This document shows positions 1-7,737 of a DNA stretch of 64,000 nucleotides, piece by piece. The DNA is from Steroidobacteraceae bacterium. GTDB taxonomy: Bacteria > Pseudomonadota > Gammaproteobacteria > Steroidobacterales > Steroidobacteraceae. Each line of letters opens with the position of its first letter. The first letter of the stretch is position 1. A program made the translations under genes and the position numbers. Below the pieces are notes generated by a model that did not search any database, was not told the origin of the DNA, and worked only from the letters and a program-made list of their open reading frames with translations. Where the stretch lies: NCBI GenBank assembly GCA_019187495.1, contig JABAQN010000061.1, forward strand, positions 1 through 64,000, written 5' to 3'.

Positions 1-1
1 C

Positions 2-508
2 GAGGCGCGTGCGCTCGAGCGCCTCGCGGGCCTCGAGGCGGTACCGCAGTTGCTGGCACAGCGGGGCGGCCTCCTCACCCGGACCTGGATCGAGGGCGCG
101 CCGATGCAGCGGGCGCGGCCGACCGATCCCGCGTATTACCGCGCGGCGCTGCGGCTGCTGCGGCGCGTGCACGCGCGGCGCGTCGTGCACAATGACCTTG
201 CCAAGGAGCCGAACTGGCTGGTGACCGAAGCGGGCGCGCCGGCGCTGGTCGATTTCCAGCTCGCGTGGACGGCGAGGCGGCGCGGGAGGCTCTTTCGTGC
301 GCTCGCGCATGACGACCTTCGGCATCTGCTGAAGCACAAGCGAACCTATCTCGCCGCGCGCCTCACGGCCCGGCAGCGGCGCATGCTCGCCACGCCGTCG
401 GTGCTGTCGCGCCTGTGGATGCGCACCGGCAAGCGGCTCTACCTCTTCATCACGCGGCGCGTGCTGCACTGGGCGGACCGCGAGGGCGCGGGCGATCGGC
501 GCTTCTGA
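2..508 (+). CDS. Kinase-like protein (RIO/LPS-kinase type), 5' end outside window
   Basis: The open frame runs in from the left edge and ends at TGA 506-508, leaving the last 168 codons. The motif VVHNDLAKEPNWLV matches the catalytic loop HxDxxxxN of protein-kinase-like folds (RIO1, Kdo/lipopolysaccharide kinases), and PALVDFQLAW a little later fits the metal-binding Asp that replaces DFG. The basic C-terminal tail is typical of small proteobacterial kinase-like proteins. I infer phosphorylation of a protein, sugar or lipid. The N-lobe is not visible, so substrate and full length cannot be judged. It is followed after 15 bases by a small gene on the same strand. Confidence 0.7.
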   Translation, partial: EARALERLAGLEAVPQLLAQRGGLLTRTWIEGAPMQRARPTDPAYYRAALRLLRRVHARRVVHNDLAKEPNWLVTEAGAPALVDFQLAWTARRRGRLFRALAHDDLRHLLKHKRTYLAARLTARQRRMLATPSVLSRLWMRTGKRLYLFITRRVLHWADREGAGDRRF

Positions 509-523
509 TACGCTGCGCGCCCG

Positions 524-793
524 ATGGGCATCTCACAACCGCACAATCTCCGGGGCAATCCCGACAGCCGCAGCCAGCGTCCCTATGGCATCCGCGTGAG
601 CCTTCGCGCGAACGATCCGTTTCGCAAGCTCCTCGGGCAGGACTGGAGCCGTACGCACTGGTACGCCAGTGTCACCGAGCGCGACAGCGCACTCACCGAC
701 ATGAGCCGCGAGCACGAATATTCGCGCACCGGCGACGCCCCGGCGCTGCGCTTCGACAAAGTGGAAAAGCTCGCCGAGAGTCGCGGGCTCTAG
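524..793 (+). CDS. Conserved-looking small hypothetical protein (89 aa)
   Basis: An 89-residue hydrophilic protein without signal peptide or membrane segment. It begins MGISQPHNLRGNP and is rich in Arg, Ser and Asp. I do not recognise a domain. Support for it being real: it follows the kinase-like gene by 15 bases on the same strand, and its stop TAG (791-793) interlocks with the stop of the convergent patatin gene in a shared CTAG. Its codon use matches the neighbours. Function unknown. Confidence 0.6.
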   Translation: MGISQPHNLRGNPDSRSQRPYGIRVSLRANDPFRKLLGQDWSRTHWYASVTERDSALTDMSREHEYSRTGDAPALRFDKVEKLAESRGL

Positions 794-2991
794 AACGAGC
801 GCCCGAGCGACAGGAAATATGCCATGTCGCCCGAATCGTCGTAACCCGCGCCGACATAGAGCGGCCCGAGCAGGCTGTCGACACCGAAGAACACGCTGAA
901 ATCCTTGCGTGCCGGGCCGAAGCCGATGTCGCGGCGCTCGTCCCACACGTTGCCGGTTTCGTAGGCGAGGCCGATGTAGGTCGGCAGGTCGAGGATGCCG
1001 GTGCCGCTGCGTCCGATCTGGCGGTAGTAGATCGCGCGCGCGATCGCGAAGTGCCGGCCGGCGATTTCGCCGGGCGCGAGGCCGGAAAGATTCAGGAACC
1101 CGCCGAGCGGAAAGAGGTTGCGCACGTCGCCCGGCCCGGCGTCGAGGTTCGTGCCCATGCTCGCCCACAGCACGCCCCGGTTGCGGCCGCGCGAGCGCGC
1201 GAACTGCCAGTCGACCGTCATCAGGTCCGCGTCGGTTCCCGCTCCCGTCAGGTCGTTCTCGCCGGTCCAGTCGAGGAAGAACGACGCGCCGTGACGCGGA
1301 AACCCCACGTCGTCGAGCGCGTCATACGCGATGCGCGCATGGAACTGGCGCACGTCGTAGCTGTCGGCGGGCAGCGTCGGGTCGCCGAGGCGCACGCGCG
1401 ACTCGCCGTCCTCGCGGTGCACGCCGGCCCGGATCTCGAAATTCGAGCCGAATTCGCGCCCGAAATCGACACCGAACCGCACGCCCTTGACCCGATACTC
1501 GGCCAGGCGCCGGCCGCCCGCATCGAACAGCGCGACATTGCGCGCCTCGTACTTCGCCTGCGGCAGCGCGAACCAGCGATTGCGATACGAGAACGGCAGG
1601 TACACCTCGGTCGCGATCCGCGGCGACTCGCCGGCCTGCAGGTCCCAGGTCCACTCGCCGCCGAGCCGGTTGATTTCAGCGAGCACGATGCGCGCCGTGG
1701 CGTTGTACGCCGAGTTGCCTTCGAAGTCGTCGCTGAGGCTCAGGCCGAAGCGCACGTAGTTCGGCCCCCAGGAATTGCGTATCGCGGTGATCTCGAGGCC
1801 CTGCTGCCCCGACGCATCGCGCTTGATCTCGTAGTCGAGCGTCTCGAGATTGCCGAGCCCGTAGAACCCGGTCACCCGCTCGCCGAGCGCCTTGGCGTCG
1901 AGCGGCCGGCCCGCAAAAGCGCCGAAGAAATCGGCGATCGGCCGCGCATAGCGCTCCGAGCCTGGCGCGACCCGCACGAAGTCGATCCGCGGTGCCGCGC
2001 CGCTGCGCGCCTCGCCGCGACGCGCCCGCCACGCGAGGTACTCGGGCCCCGGCATCGCGAGCCTCCCGAGTCGCGGCGCGAGGATCCGCGCGGCGGCCGC
2101 GCCCTTGTCGATCGATGCCGCGAAATGGCGGAAGTCGAACGATGACGCGCTGCCGAGCGCCGGGTCGATCAGCAGGTCACGCGCACCGATCGTCGCGCGC
2201 TGCTGTTCGCTGTTCCTCCTGATCAGGATCGCGATCATCTGGTTCGAGATGATCGGCACGGTCGTCAGGCGATCGCGCGACAGCAACGGGAACCCGACAT
2301 CGACCACGATCAGGACATCGACCCCCATCGCGCGCGCGACATCGACCGGCAGATTGTCGGCGAGCCCGCCGTCGACGAGCAGGCGACCCTCGCGCTCGAC
2401 CGGCACGAACACGCCCGGCACCGACATGCTGGCGCGCATCGCGGTCGTGAGATCGCCGGAGGCGAGCACGACCCGCTCGCCGCTTTCGAGGTCGGTGGCA
2501 ACGGCCCGGAAGCGGGTCGGCAAGGCGTCGAAATCTTCGATCGTCGCCACCGGGAGCGTGAGCCGGCGCAGCAGGTCATTCAGCCGCTGGCCCTGCACGA
2601 GCCCCTTCGGCAGCCGGAACTCGCCGCCGTGCAGGCCGAGCGGCAACCGCACGAGGAAATTGCGGTCCTCCTCCTTGCGCCGGAACGACAGGTCGGTGCG
2701 CGGCGGCCGATCGCCGAGCAGTTCCTCCCAGTTCACGGCGCGCAGCGCGGCGTCGATCTCGTCGGCCGAGAGCCCGCTCGCGTACAGCCCGCCGACCACG
2801 GCACCCATGCTCGTGCCCGCGATCGCGTCGATCGGCACGTGCATTTCCTCGAGCACCTTGAGCACGCCGACATGGGCCGCGCCGCGAGCGCCGCCGCCCG
2901 ACAGCACGAGCCCGACCCGCGGGCGTTCGGCCGCCGCGGCTGCGATCGGCACGGCGGCGAGCAGCAGTACGAGCAGGAGGCGCGGATTCAC
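790..2991 (-). CDS. Patatin-like phospholipase with C-terminal Omp85-type barrel (PlpD-like)
   Basis: 733 residues from a GTG start, chosen because it opens directly onto a signal peptide (NPRLLLVLLLAAVPIAAAAA). The patatin domain shows the oxyanion-hole motif GGGARG (about residues 32-37), nucleophile motif GTSMG (Ser about 61) and the DGG of the Ser-Asp dyad in LLVDGGLADNLPVD. A POTRA-like stretch and a beta-barrel follow (aromatic alternating strands, C-terminal residue Phe). This is the architecture of type Vd autotransporters such as Pseudomonas PlpD, in which the barrel exports the lipase through the outer membrane. The frame stays open further upstream, but no signal peptide lies there. 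It starts 24 bases from the divergent PQQ dehydrogenase. Confidence 0.85.
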   Translation of the reverse strand: MNPRLLLVLLLAAVPIAAAAAERPRVGLVLSGGGARGAAHVGVLKVLEEMHVPIDAIAGTSMGAVVGGLYASGLSADEIDAALRAVNWEELLGDRPPRTDLSFRRKEEDRNFLVRLPLGLHGGEFRLPKGLVQGQRLNDLLRRLTLPVATIEDFDALPTRFRAVATDLESGERVVLASGDLTTAMRASMSVPGVFVPVEREGRLLVDGGLADNLPVDVARAMGVDVLIVVDVGFPLLSRDRLTTVPIISNQMIAILIRRNSEQQRATIGARDLLIDPALGSASSFDFRHFAASIDKGAAAARILAPRLGRLAMPGPEYLAWRARRGEARSGAAPRIDFVRVAPGSERYARPIADFFGAFAGRPLDAKALGERVTGFYGLGNLETLDYEIKRDASGQQGLEITAIRNSWGPNYVRFGLSLSDDFEGNSAYNATARIVLAEINRLGGEWTWDLQAGESPRIATEVYLPFSYRNRWFALPQAKYEARNVALFDAGGRRLAEYRVKGVRFGVDFGREFGSNFEIRAGVHREDGESRVRLGDPTLPADSYDVRQFHARIAYDALDDVGFPRHGASFFLDWTGENDLTGAGTDADLMTVDWQFARSRGRNRGVLWASMGTNLDAGPGDVRNLFPLGGFLNLSGLAPGEIAGRHFAIARAIYYRQIGRSGTGILDLPTYIGLAYETGNVWDERRDIGFGPARKDFSVFFGVDSLLGPLYVGAGYDDSGDMAYFLSLGRSF

Positions 2992-3015
2992 GCGCAGGAG
3001 GATACCAGCCCCGCA

Positions 3016-4977
3016 ATGGCAGATAATGCACTCATGCTGCGCCACATCCTGTACGCACTGGCCCTGGCGGCCACCGCGGCCCACGGCCAGTCGCCGGCGG
3101 TCAGCGACTGGGGCCACTACGGCGGGGACAGCTTCGGCCAGCGCTACTCGCCGCTGCACGAAATCAACCGCGACAATGTGGCGAAGCTCGAAGTCGCATG
3201 GACCTACCGCACGGGCGAACTCGGGGCGGGCTTCGCCCGCGCGGACAAACTCGCGTTCGAGGCGACGCCGGTGCTCGCCTTCGGGCGGCTGTACCTGTCG
3301 ACGCCGACCAGCATCGTGATCGCGCTCGACCCGGCGACGGGCAGGGAACTCTGGCGCCACGATCCGCACATTCCGCGCGACCGCCACTACGCCGAGGCCA
3401 CGTCGCGCGGCGTCGCGGCCTGGGAAGACCCGGACCGCAATCGCAAGGGCGCGTGCATCCGCCGCGTGTTCCTCGGCACGCTCGATGCGAGGCTGCTGGC
3501 ACTCGATGCGGACAGCGGCAAACCCTGTGCGGACTTCGGACTCGATGGCGCGGTGCAGCTCGGCGTCGACGCGCGCCTCACCACGCCCGGGGAGTATCTC
3601 GTCACGTCGCCGCCCGCGATCTTCGAGGACGTCGTCATCGTCGGCTCGGCGATCGGCGACAACCGCGGCGTCGAACTCGAACGCGGCATCGTGCGCGGAT
3701 TCGATGCGCGCAGTGGCGCGACGCTGTGGAAATTCGACCCGATCCCGGACTCGAAGGACCACCCGACCGCTTCGCATTGGCGGGCCGACCAGGCGCAGCG
3801 CACGGGCGGCGCGAATGCCTGGGCGCCGATCACCGTCGACCCGGGCCGCGGCCTCGCGTTCATCCCGACCGGTTCGGCGAGTCCGGATTTCTACGGCGGC
3901 GAACGCCAGGGCGACAACGCGATGGCGAACTCGCTCGTCGCGCTCGATGCGCGCACCGGCGCGGTGCGCTGGTACCGGCAGTTGATCCACCACGACCTGT
4001 GGGACTTCGACCTCGCGGCGCAACCGACGCTGATCGAAATCGAGAGTGAGGCGCGCTCGGTCGCGGCCGTCGTGCAGGCGACGAAGTCCGGATTGCTGTT
4101 CGTGCTCGATCGCGAAACGGGCGAGCCGGTCTACGGCATCGAGGAACGCAAGGTGCCGGCCTCGCGCGTGCCGGGGGAGCAGGCGTCGCCGACCCAGCCG
4201 TTTCCGAAGACACCACCGCTCGTTTCACCCGGACCGATACGGCCGCAGGATGCGTGGGGACTCACGTTCTGGGACCGCGGCAAGTGTCGCGAACTCATCG
4301 CGAAGTACCGCAACGAGGGCGCCTACACGCCGCCCGATCTCGCCGGCACGATCCTCTTCCCGAGCTTCGTCGGCGGCGTGAACTGGGGCGGCGTCGCCCA
4401 CGACCTGCGCTCCAATCGCATCATCGCGGTCGTCAACCATTTCCCGTTCGTCGTCACGCTCGCGCCGCGCGAGACATTGCGGATCCAGCGCGAATCGGGT
4501 GGATTCCCCGAGTCCGAATTCGCGGCGCAGCGTGGCACTCCCTACGGGGCGCGCCGCGAGCCGCTGGTGTCACCCTGGGGCCTGCCCTGCGTACGACCAC
4601 CGTGGGGAACGCTCGTCAGCGTCGATCTCGGGAAGAACCGGATCGACTGGGAAGTGCCGCTCGGCGGCACGCGCGGCATCCTGCCCGCCTGGTTGCCCTC
4701 ACGCGATTTCGGCATGCCGGGCCTCGGCGGCGCGATCGTCACCGCGGGCGATCTCGTGTTCGTCGCAGCCGCGATGGACAACCGCTTCCGCGCGTTCGAT
4801 GTCGAGACGGGCAAGGAGCTGTGGAAGCGCGCACTGCCGGCGGGCGGCCAGGCCACGCCGATGACCTATCGCGCCGGTCCCGACCACCGGCAATTCGTCG
4901 TGATCGCGGCGGGCGGCCACGGCGGCCTCGACACGCCGAAGGGCGACTATGTGATCGCCTACGCGTTGCCGCGCTGA
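3016..4977 (+). CDS. PQQ-dependent dehydrogenase, periplasmic
   Basis: About 653 residues with a signal peptide (MLRHILYALALAATAAHGQ; the alternative ATG at 3034 begins exactly there). An AGGAGG lies at 2996-3001, rather far from either ATG. The N-terminus DWGHYGGDSFGQRYSPL and repeated tryptophan-docking blades mark an eight-bladed PQQ propeller of the glucose/polyol dehydrogenase type. HHDLWDFDLAAQP is the conserved active-site region. There is no N-terminal five-helix membrane domain as in Gcd and no cytochrome c motif (CxxCH), so electrons must leave through a separate acceptor. The substrate (sugar, polyol or alcohol) cannot be told from sequence. No pqq synthesis genes are in the window. 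Confidence 0.85.
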   Translation: MADNALMLRHILYALALAATAAHGQSPAVSDWGHYGGDSFGQRYSPLHEINRDNVAKLEVAWTYRTGELGAGFARADKLAFEATPVLAFGRLYLSTPTSIVIALDPATGRELWRHDPHIPRDRHYAEATSRGVAAWEDPDRNRKGACIRRVFLGTLDARLLALDADSGKPCADFGLDGAVQLGVDARLTTPGEYLVTSPPAIFEDVVIVGSAIGDNRGVELERGIVRGFDARSGATLWKFDPIPDSKDHPTASHWRADQAQRTGGANAWAPITVDPGRGLAFIPTGSASPDFYGGERQGDNAMANSLVALDARTGAVRWYRQLIHHDLWDFDLAAQPTLIEIESEARSVAAVVQATKSGLLFVLDRETGEPVYGIEERKVPASRVPGEQASPTQPFPKTPPLVSPGPIRPQDAWGLTFWDRGKCRELIAKYRNEGAYTPPDLAGTILFPSFVGGVNWGGVAHDLRSNRIIAVVNHFPFVVTLAPRETLRIQRESGGFPESEFAAQRGTPYGARREPLVSPWGLPCVRPPWGTLVSVDLGKNRIDWEVPLGGTRGILPAWLPSRDFGMPGLGGAIVTAGDLVFVAAAMDNRFRAFDVETGKELWKRALPAGGQATPMTYRAGPDHRQFVVIAAGGHGGLDTPKGDYVIAYALPR

Positions 4978-5008
4978 GCCATCGGACTTCCGACAGCCCG
5001 CCACTTTC

Positions 5009-7333
5009 TCAAGCGCCGCGCCCCGAATCGCCTCGCATCAGGCTTTCGCGGGTCCGGAGCGCCTCGGCCGCGAGGTGCTTCGCCAGGGCAACGAGTCGTG
5101 ACGCGCCGCGGATCTTTTCGAGAGCGGGATCGAGAGGCAACCACCAGCCACGTCGAAAGCCACGTGCGACCGCCCGCTCCAGCTGGGCGATCGCTGCCTC
5201 CCCATCGCCGCGCAACGCGAGGACACGCGCCTTGAGAAAGGCGATGCTGTGCCAGGCGACATGGTGACTTTCGAGGCGATCGAGATCCCGCCAGACGTCG
5301 GCGAGGAAGGGCTCGGCCTTGTCCGCCTTGCCAGCCACCATGTAAATCGCTGCCAGATCCACGTGTATCGACTGACCGAGAAACGTCTCCCACGGTCCGG
5401 CCAGTGTGACGGGATCCGCGGCGATCCTGCCCGCCACCGCATCGGCGAGCTGGAATGCCGTGACCTCATCGCCGCGCAACAGATGCAACCATCCGAGCGC
5501 TGCCTGTGCTCCGGTCGGCAGCGGCTTCGGTTGATAGCGCTCGAGCCGACGCATCGCGGCATCCATGCGACGGCGGTCACCGCTGGCCGCATGAACGAGC
5601 GCGCTTTCACCGACCAGGAAGGGGAGCGAGGGCGCATTGGCGATCGCGCGCTCGAACGTCGCGATCGCTTCCGGGTGCAAACCTGCGTCGAGGTAGAGCC
5701 AGGCGAGCTCACGCTGGATATCGTAGCGGCGCGGATTCAGTCCGGCCGCTTCGCGATAGCGTACCACTGCCTCGGTGATATTGCCTTCGGCGTACGCGAG
5801 CGAACCGAGGCTGCGCGCGCCGTTCGGGTGGATGGGAGCGAGTGCACGCGCGCGGCCTATGTCGGCGCGCGCCGATTGATACTGACCCGTATCGATTTCG
5901 GCGTGGGCGAGCAGCAGGTGAATGAGGAAATTCATCGGATCGAGTTGCCCGGCACGGGCATACATCGGGATCGCGTCGAGCGGCCGTCCGTCGAAGGCGA
6001 AGGTCATTCCGAGCCAGAATTGCGCGGTTGCGTAATTCGGGTTCAGCTGCAGCGCACGCCGCAGATGCTGCTCCGCGTCGGCAAGTCGCAGCGTCGACAG
6101 GAATATGTAGCCCTGCACCGCATGCACGGTGGCGGAGTTCGCATCGAGCGCGAGCGCCTGGTCCGCGAGCGGCTGCGCATAGCGCACGACTTCACGCAGC
6201 GGCAAGCCCTCGAAGTCGTGGCCTGCCATCCAGGCGAGCGCCAGTCCGGCATATGCGCGCGCAAACCGCGGATCCAGTTCGGTCGCGCGCTGGAAATAGT
6301 CGCGCGCCGTGCGTACCGACTCGGGTGTGGCGAGACGCAGGTTGTATGTACCGCCGAAATAGGATTCGAGTGCGGCAAAATCCCGGGAGGCCGGCGCGGC
6401 AGAACCGGCGGGATGCGGCGCGAGTTCCAGCGCAAGGACGATCGATCGTGCCACGTCGGCGGGCAGGTATGCGGACTCGGGCTCCGCCCGCTCGAATGCG
6501 CCGCTCCACACCACGGTCCCGCTCTCCTGCGCGATCAGTTCGGCGCCGATCTCGACCCGCCCGGCATCGCGATGGACGCTGCCGCGAACGAGGTGCGACG
6601 CTCCGAGCCGTCGGCCGATGGCCATTGCGTGCTCACCTTGCGAGGCCAGGATCAGCGATGACGAGCGCGCGGACACCTGCAGGCCCGCGATGCGCTCGAG
6701 CACGGCCTGCAGTTCATCGGTCATGCCTGCCGCGAACGCGGCATCTGGCGGCTCGCTCATATCCGCGAACGGCAGCACGGCGACACGCAATGCCTGGGCA
6801 GATACCTGCGCGCCGCGTCGCCACCAGGCCACACCCGCCGCGACGACCACGACGCCGCTGAAAGCGGCTCCCGCGATCCACGCCCTGCGAGTCCATGGCA
6901 ATCGACCCGATTCAGGTTCGAGCGGCGGCGAGTGTGGTGCGGGGAGCATTGCACGAGTCGCCGGTGCGCCCGCTTCGTACCGCGACACCGGCGCCACCAG
7001 TCGGTACCCCTTGCGCGGGACAGTCACGATGTAGGTCGGGTGATCACTTCGGTCGTCGAGCGTCTTGCGAAGTTGGGCGATCGATTGATAGACGGAACTC
7101 TGCGTGACGACGACGTCCTTCCATACGGCGTCGAACAGCTCCTCGGTCGTCACCAGTTCGCCGGCCCGGTGCGCCAGCGCCATCAGCAGTTGCATCTTGC
7201 GCGGTTCGAGCTTGACCACCGTATCGCCCGACCGCAGTTCATCGAGTCGCGGATCGGCGATCCAGCGTCCGATCACGAGCGGATGCAGGTACGAATCGGC
7301 TCGGGGGCCCGGCGCTGCTTCCGGATTCGGCAT
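5009..7333 (-). CDS. CadC-like winged-helix regulator with membrane segment and TPR sensor domain
   Basis: 774 residues. The N-terminal 115 residues form an OmpR/CadC winged helix (LEPRKMQLLMALAHRAGELVTTEELFDAVW... ending VPRKGYRLVAPV). One membrane helix follows around residues 148-170, then a region resembling adenylate-cyclase/TPR regulators (VLPFADMS, GMTDELQAVL) and many tetratricopeptide repeats up to the end. There is no receiver domain, so signals are probably sensed by the outer TPR part or protein partners, as in CadC. It is divergent from the exported lipoprotein operon at 7477, its most likely target (inference from position). Confidence 0.85.
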   Translation of the reverse strand: MPNPEAAPGPRADSYLHPLVIGRWIADPRLDELRSGDTVVKLEPRKMQLLMALAHRAGELVTTEELFDAVWKDVVVTQSSVYQSIAQLRKTLDDRSDHPTYIVTVPRKGYRLVAPVSRYEAGAPATRAMLPAPHSPPLEPESGRLPWTRRAWIAGAAFSGVVVVAAGVAWWRRGAQVSAQALRVAVLPFADMSEPPDAAFAAGMTDELQAVLERIAGLQVSARSSSLILASQGEHAMAIGRRLGASHLVRGSVHRDAGRVEIGAELIAQESGTVVWSGAFERAEPESAYLPADVARSIVLALELAPHPAGSAAPASRDFAALESYFGGTYNLRLATPESVRTARDYFQRATELDPRFARAYAGLALAWMAGHDFEGLPLREVVRYAQPLADQALALDANSATVHAVQGYIFLSTLRLADAEQHLRRALQLNPNYATAQFWLGMTFAFDGRPLDAIPMYARAGQLDPMNFLIHLLLAHAEIDTGQYQSARADIGRARALAPIHPNGARSLGSLAYAEGNITEAVVRYREAAGLNPRRYDIQRELAWLYLDAGLHPEAIATFERAIANAPSLPFLVGESALVHAASGDRRRMDAAMRRLERYQPKPLPTGAQAALGWLHLLRGDEVTAFQLADAVAGRIAADPVTLAGPWETFLGQSIHVDLAAIYMVAGKADKAEPFLADVWRDLDRLESHHVAWHSIAFLKARVLALRGDGEAAIAQLERAVARGFRRGWWLPLDPALEKIRGASRLVALAKHLAAEALRTRESLMRGDSGRGA

Positions 7334-7429
7334 GGCCGTCAGAACTGCAAGTCACTGATCCAACTCATCATCAGAGAAAAACAAGCAATCCGCAAGGGAA
7401 TCGTCAGGACTTTCCGCCCCCGTTGCGGG

Positions 7430-7444
7430 ACAAGCCCGGCTTGT
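7430..7444. promoter_or_regulatory. Short palindrome in the divergent promoter region
   Basis: ACAAGCC-C-GGCTTGT, a perfect 7-base inverted repeat around one central base, lies in the 143-base gap between the winged-helix regulator and the exported-protein operon. It could be an operator for the regulator. Otherwise the gap shows only an AT-richer stretch near 7365-7385 and no clear promoter hexamers. Function is inferred from position only. Confidence 0.25.
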
Positions 7445-7476
7445 GTGGTGAAGCGAAGGCTTTGGGGGGAATCCCG

Positions 7477-7737
7477 ATGCGACGGGCAAACGACTGGTTG
7501 ATGGCCGCGGGAGCCGGGATGTTGTTCGGACTCGTCGTCACCTTCTGGATGCCGGCGGACCCGCGGAGCGGTCCACCGATCATCGAATCCGTTCCTGGCA
7601 TCGCACCGGCCGATCACGAGCGCTTCCACACGGTGCCATCAGCGGACCCGTGCCGGGATTCGCGGATCCCCGTTCGTCTCGATGCCGTGCTGTTCGGCGC
7701 CCACCCACTCACACTCGATCAACGGGGATTTCCATGA
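7477..7737 (+). CDS. Small single-pass membrane protein, translationally coupled to next gene
   Basis: 86 residues starting MRRANDWLMAAG. A GGGGGGA Shine-Dalgarno (7464-7470) sits 6 bases before the ATG. Residues about 7-25 form one hydrophobic helix and the rest is a polar, proline-rich tail. The stop TGA overlaps the ATG of the lipoprotein gene (ATGA, 7734-7737), the same coupling seen at many real junctions in this window, which is the best argument that it is a gene. No family recognised. It may anchor or help export the lipoproteins that follow (inference). Confidence 0.55.
   Translation: MRRANDWLMAAGAGMLFGLVVTFWMPADPRSGPPIIESVPGIAPADHERFHTVPSADPCRDSRIPVRLDAVLFGAHPLTLDQRGFP

Noticed and set aside
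415-2145. Long open frame on the plus strand opposite the patatin gene
   Set aside because: Arg/Ala/Glu-rich translation without any domain; it is the antisense shadow expected in GC-rich coding DNA.
2992-4023. Upstream extension of the patatin frame to a start at 4023
   Set aside because: It runs antisense through the PQQ dehydrogenase and would bury the signal peptide; GTG 2991 fits the family.
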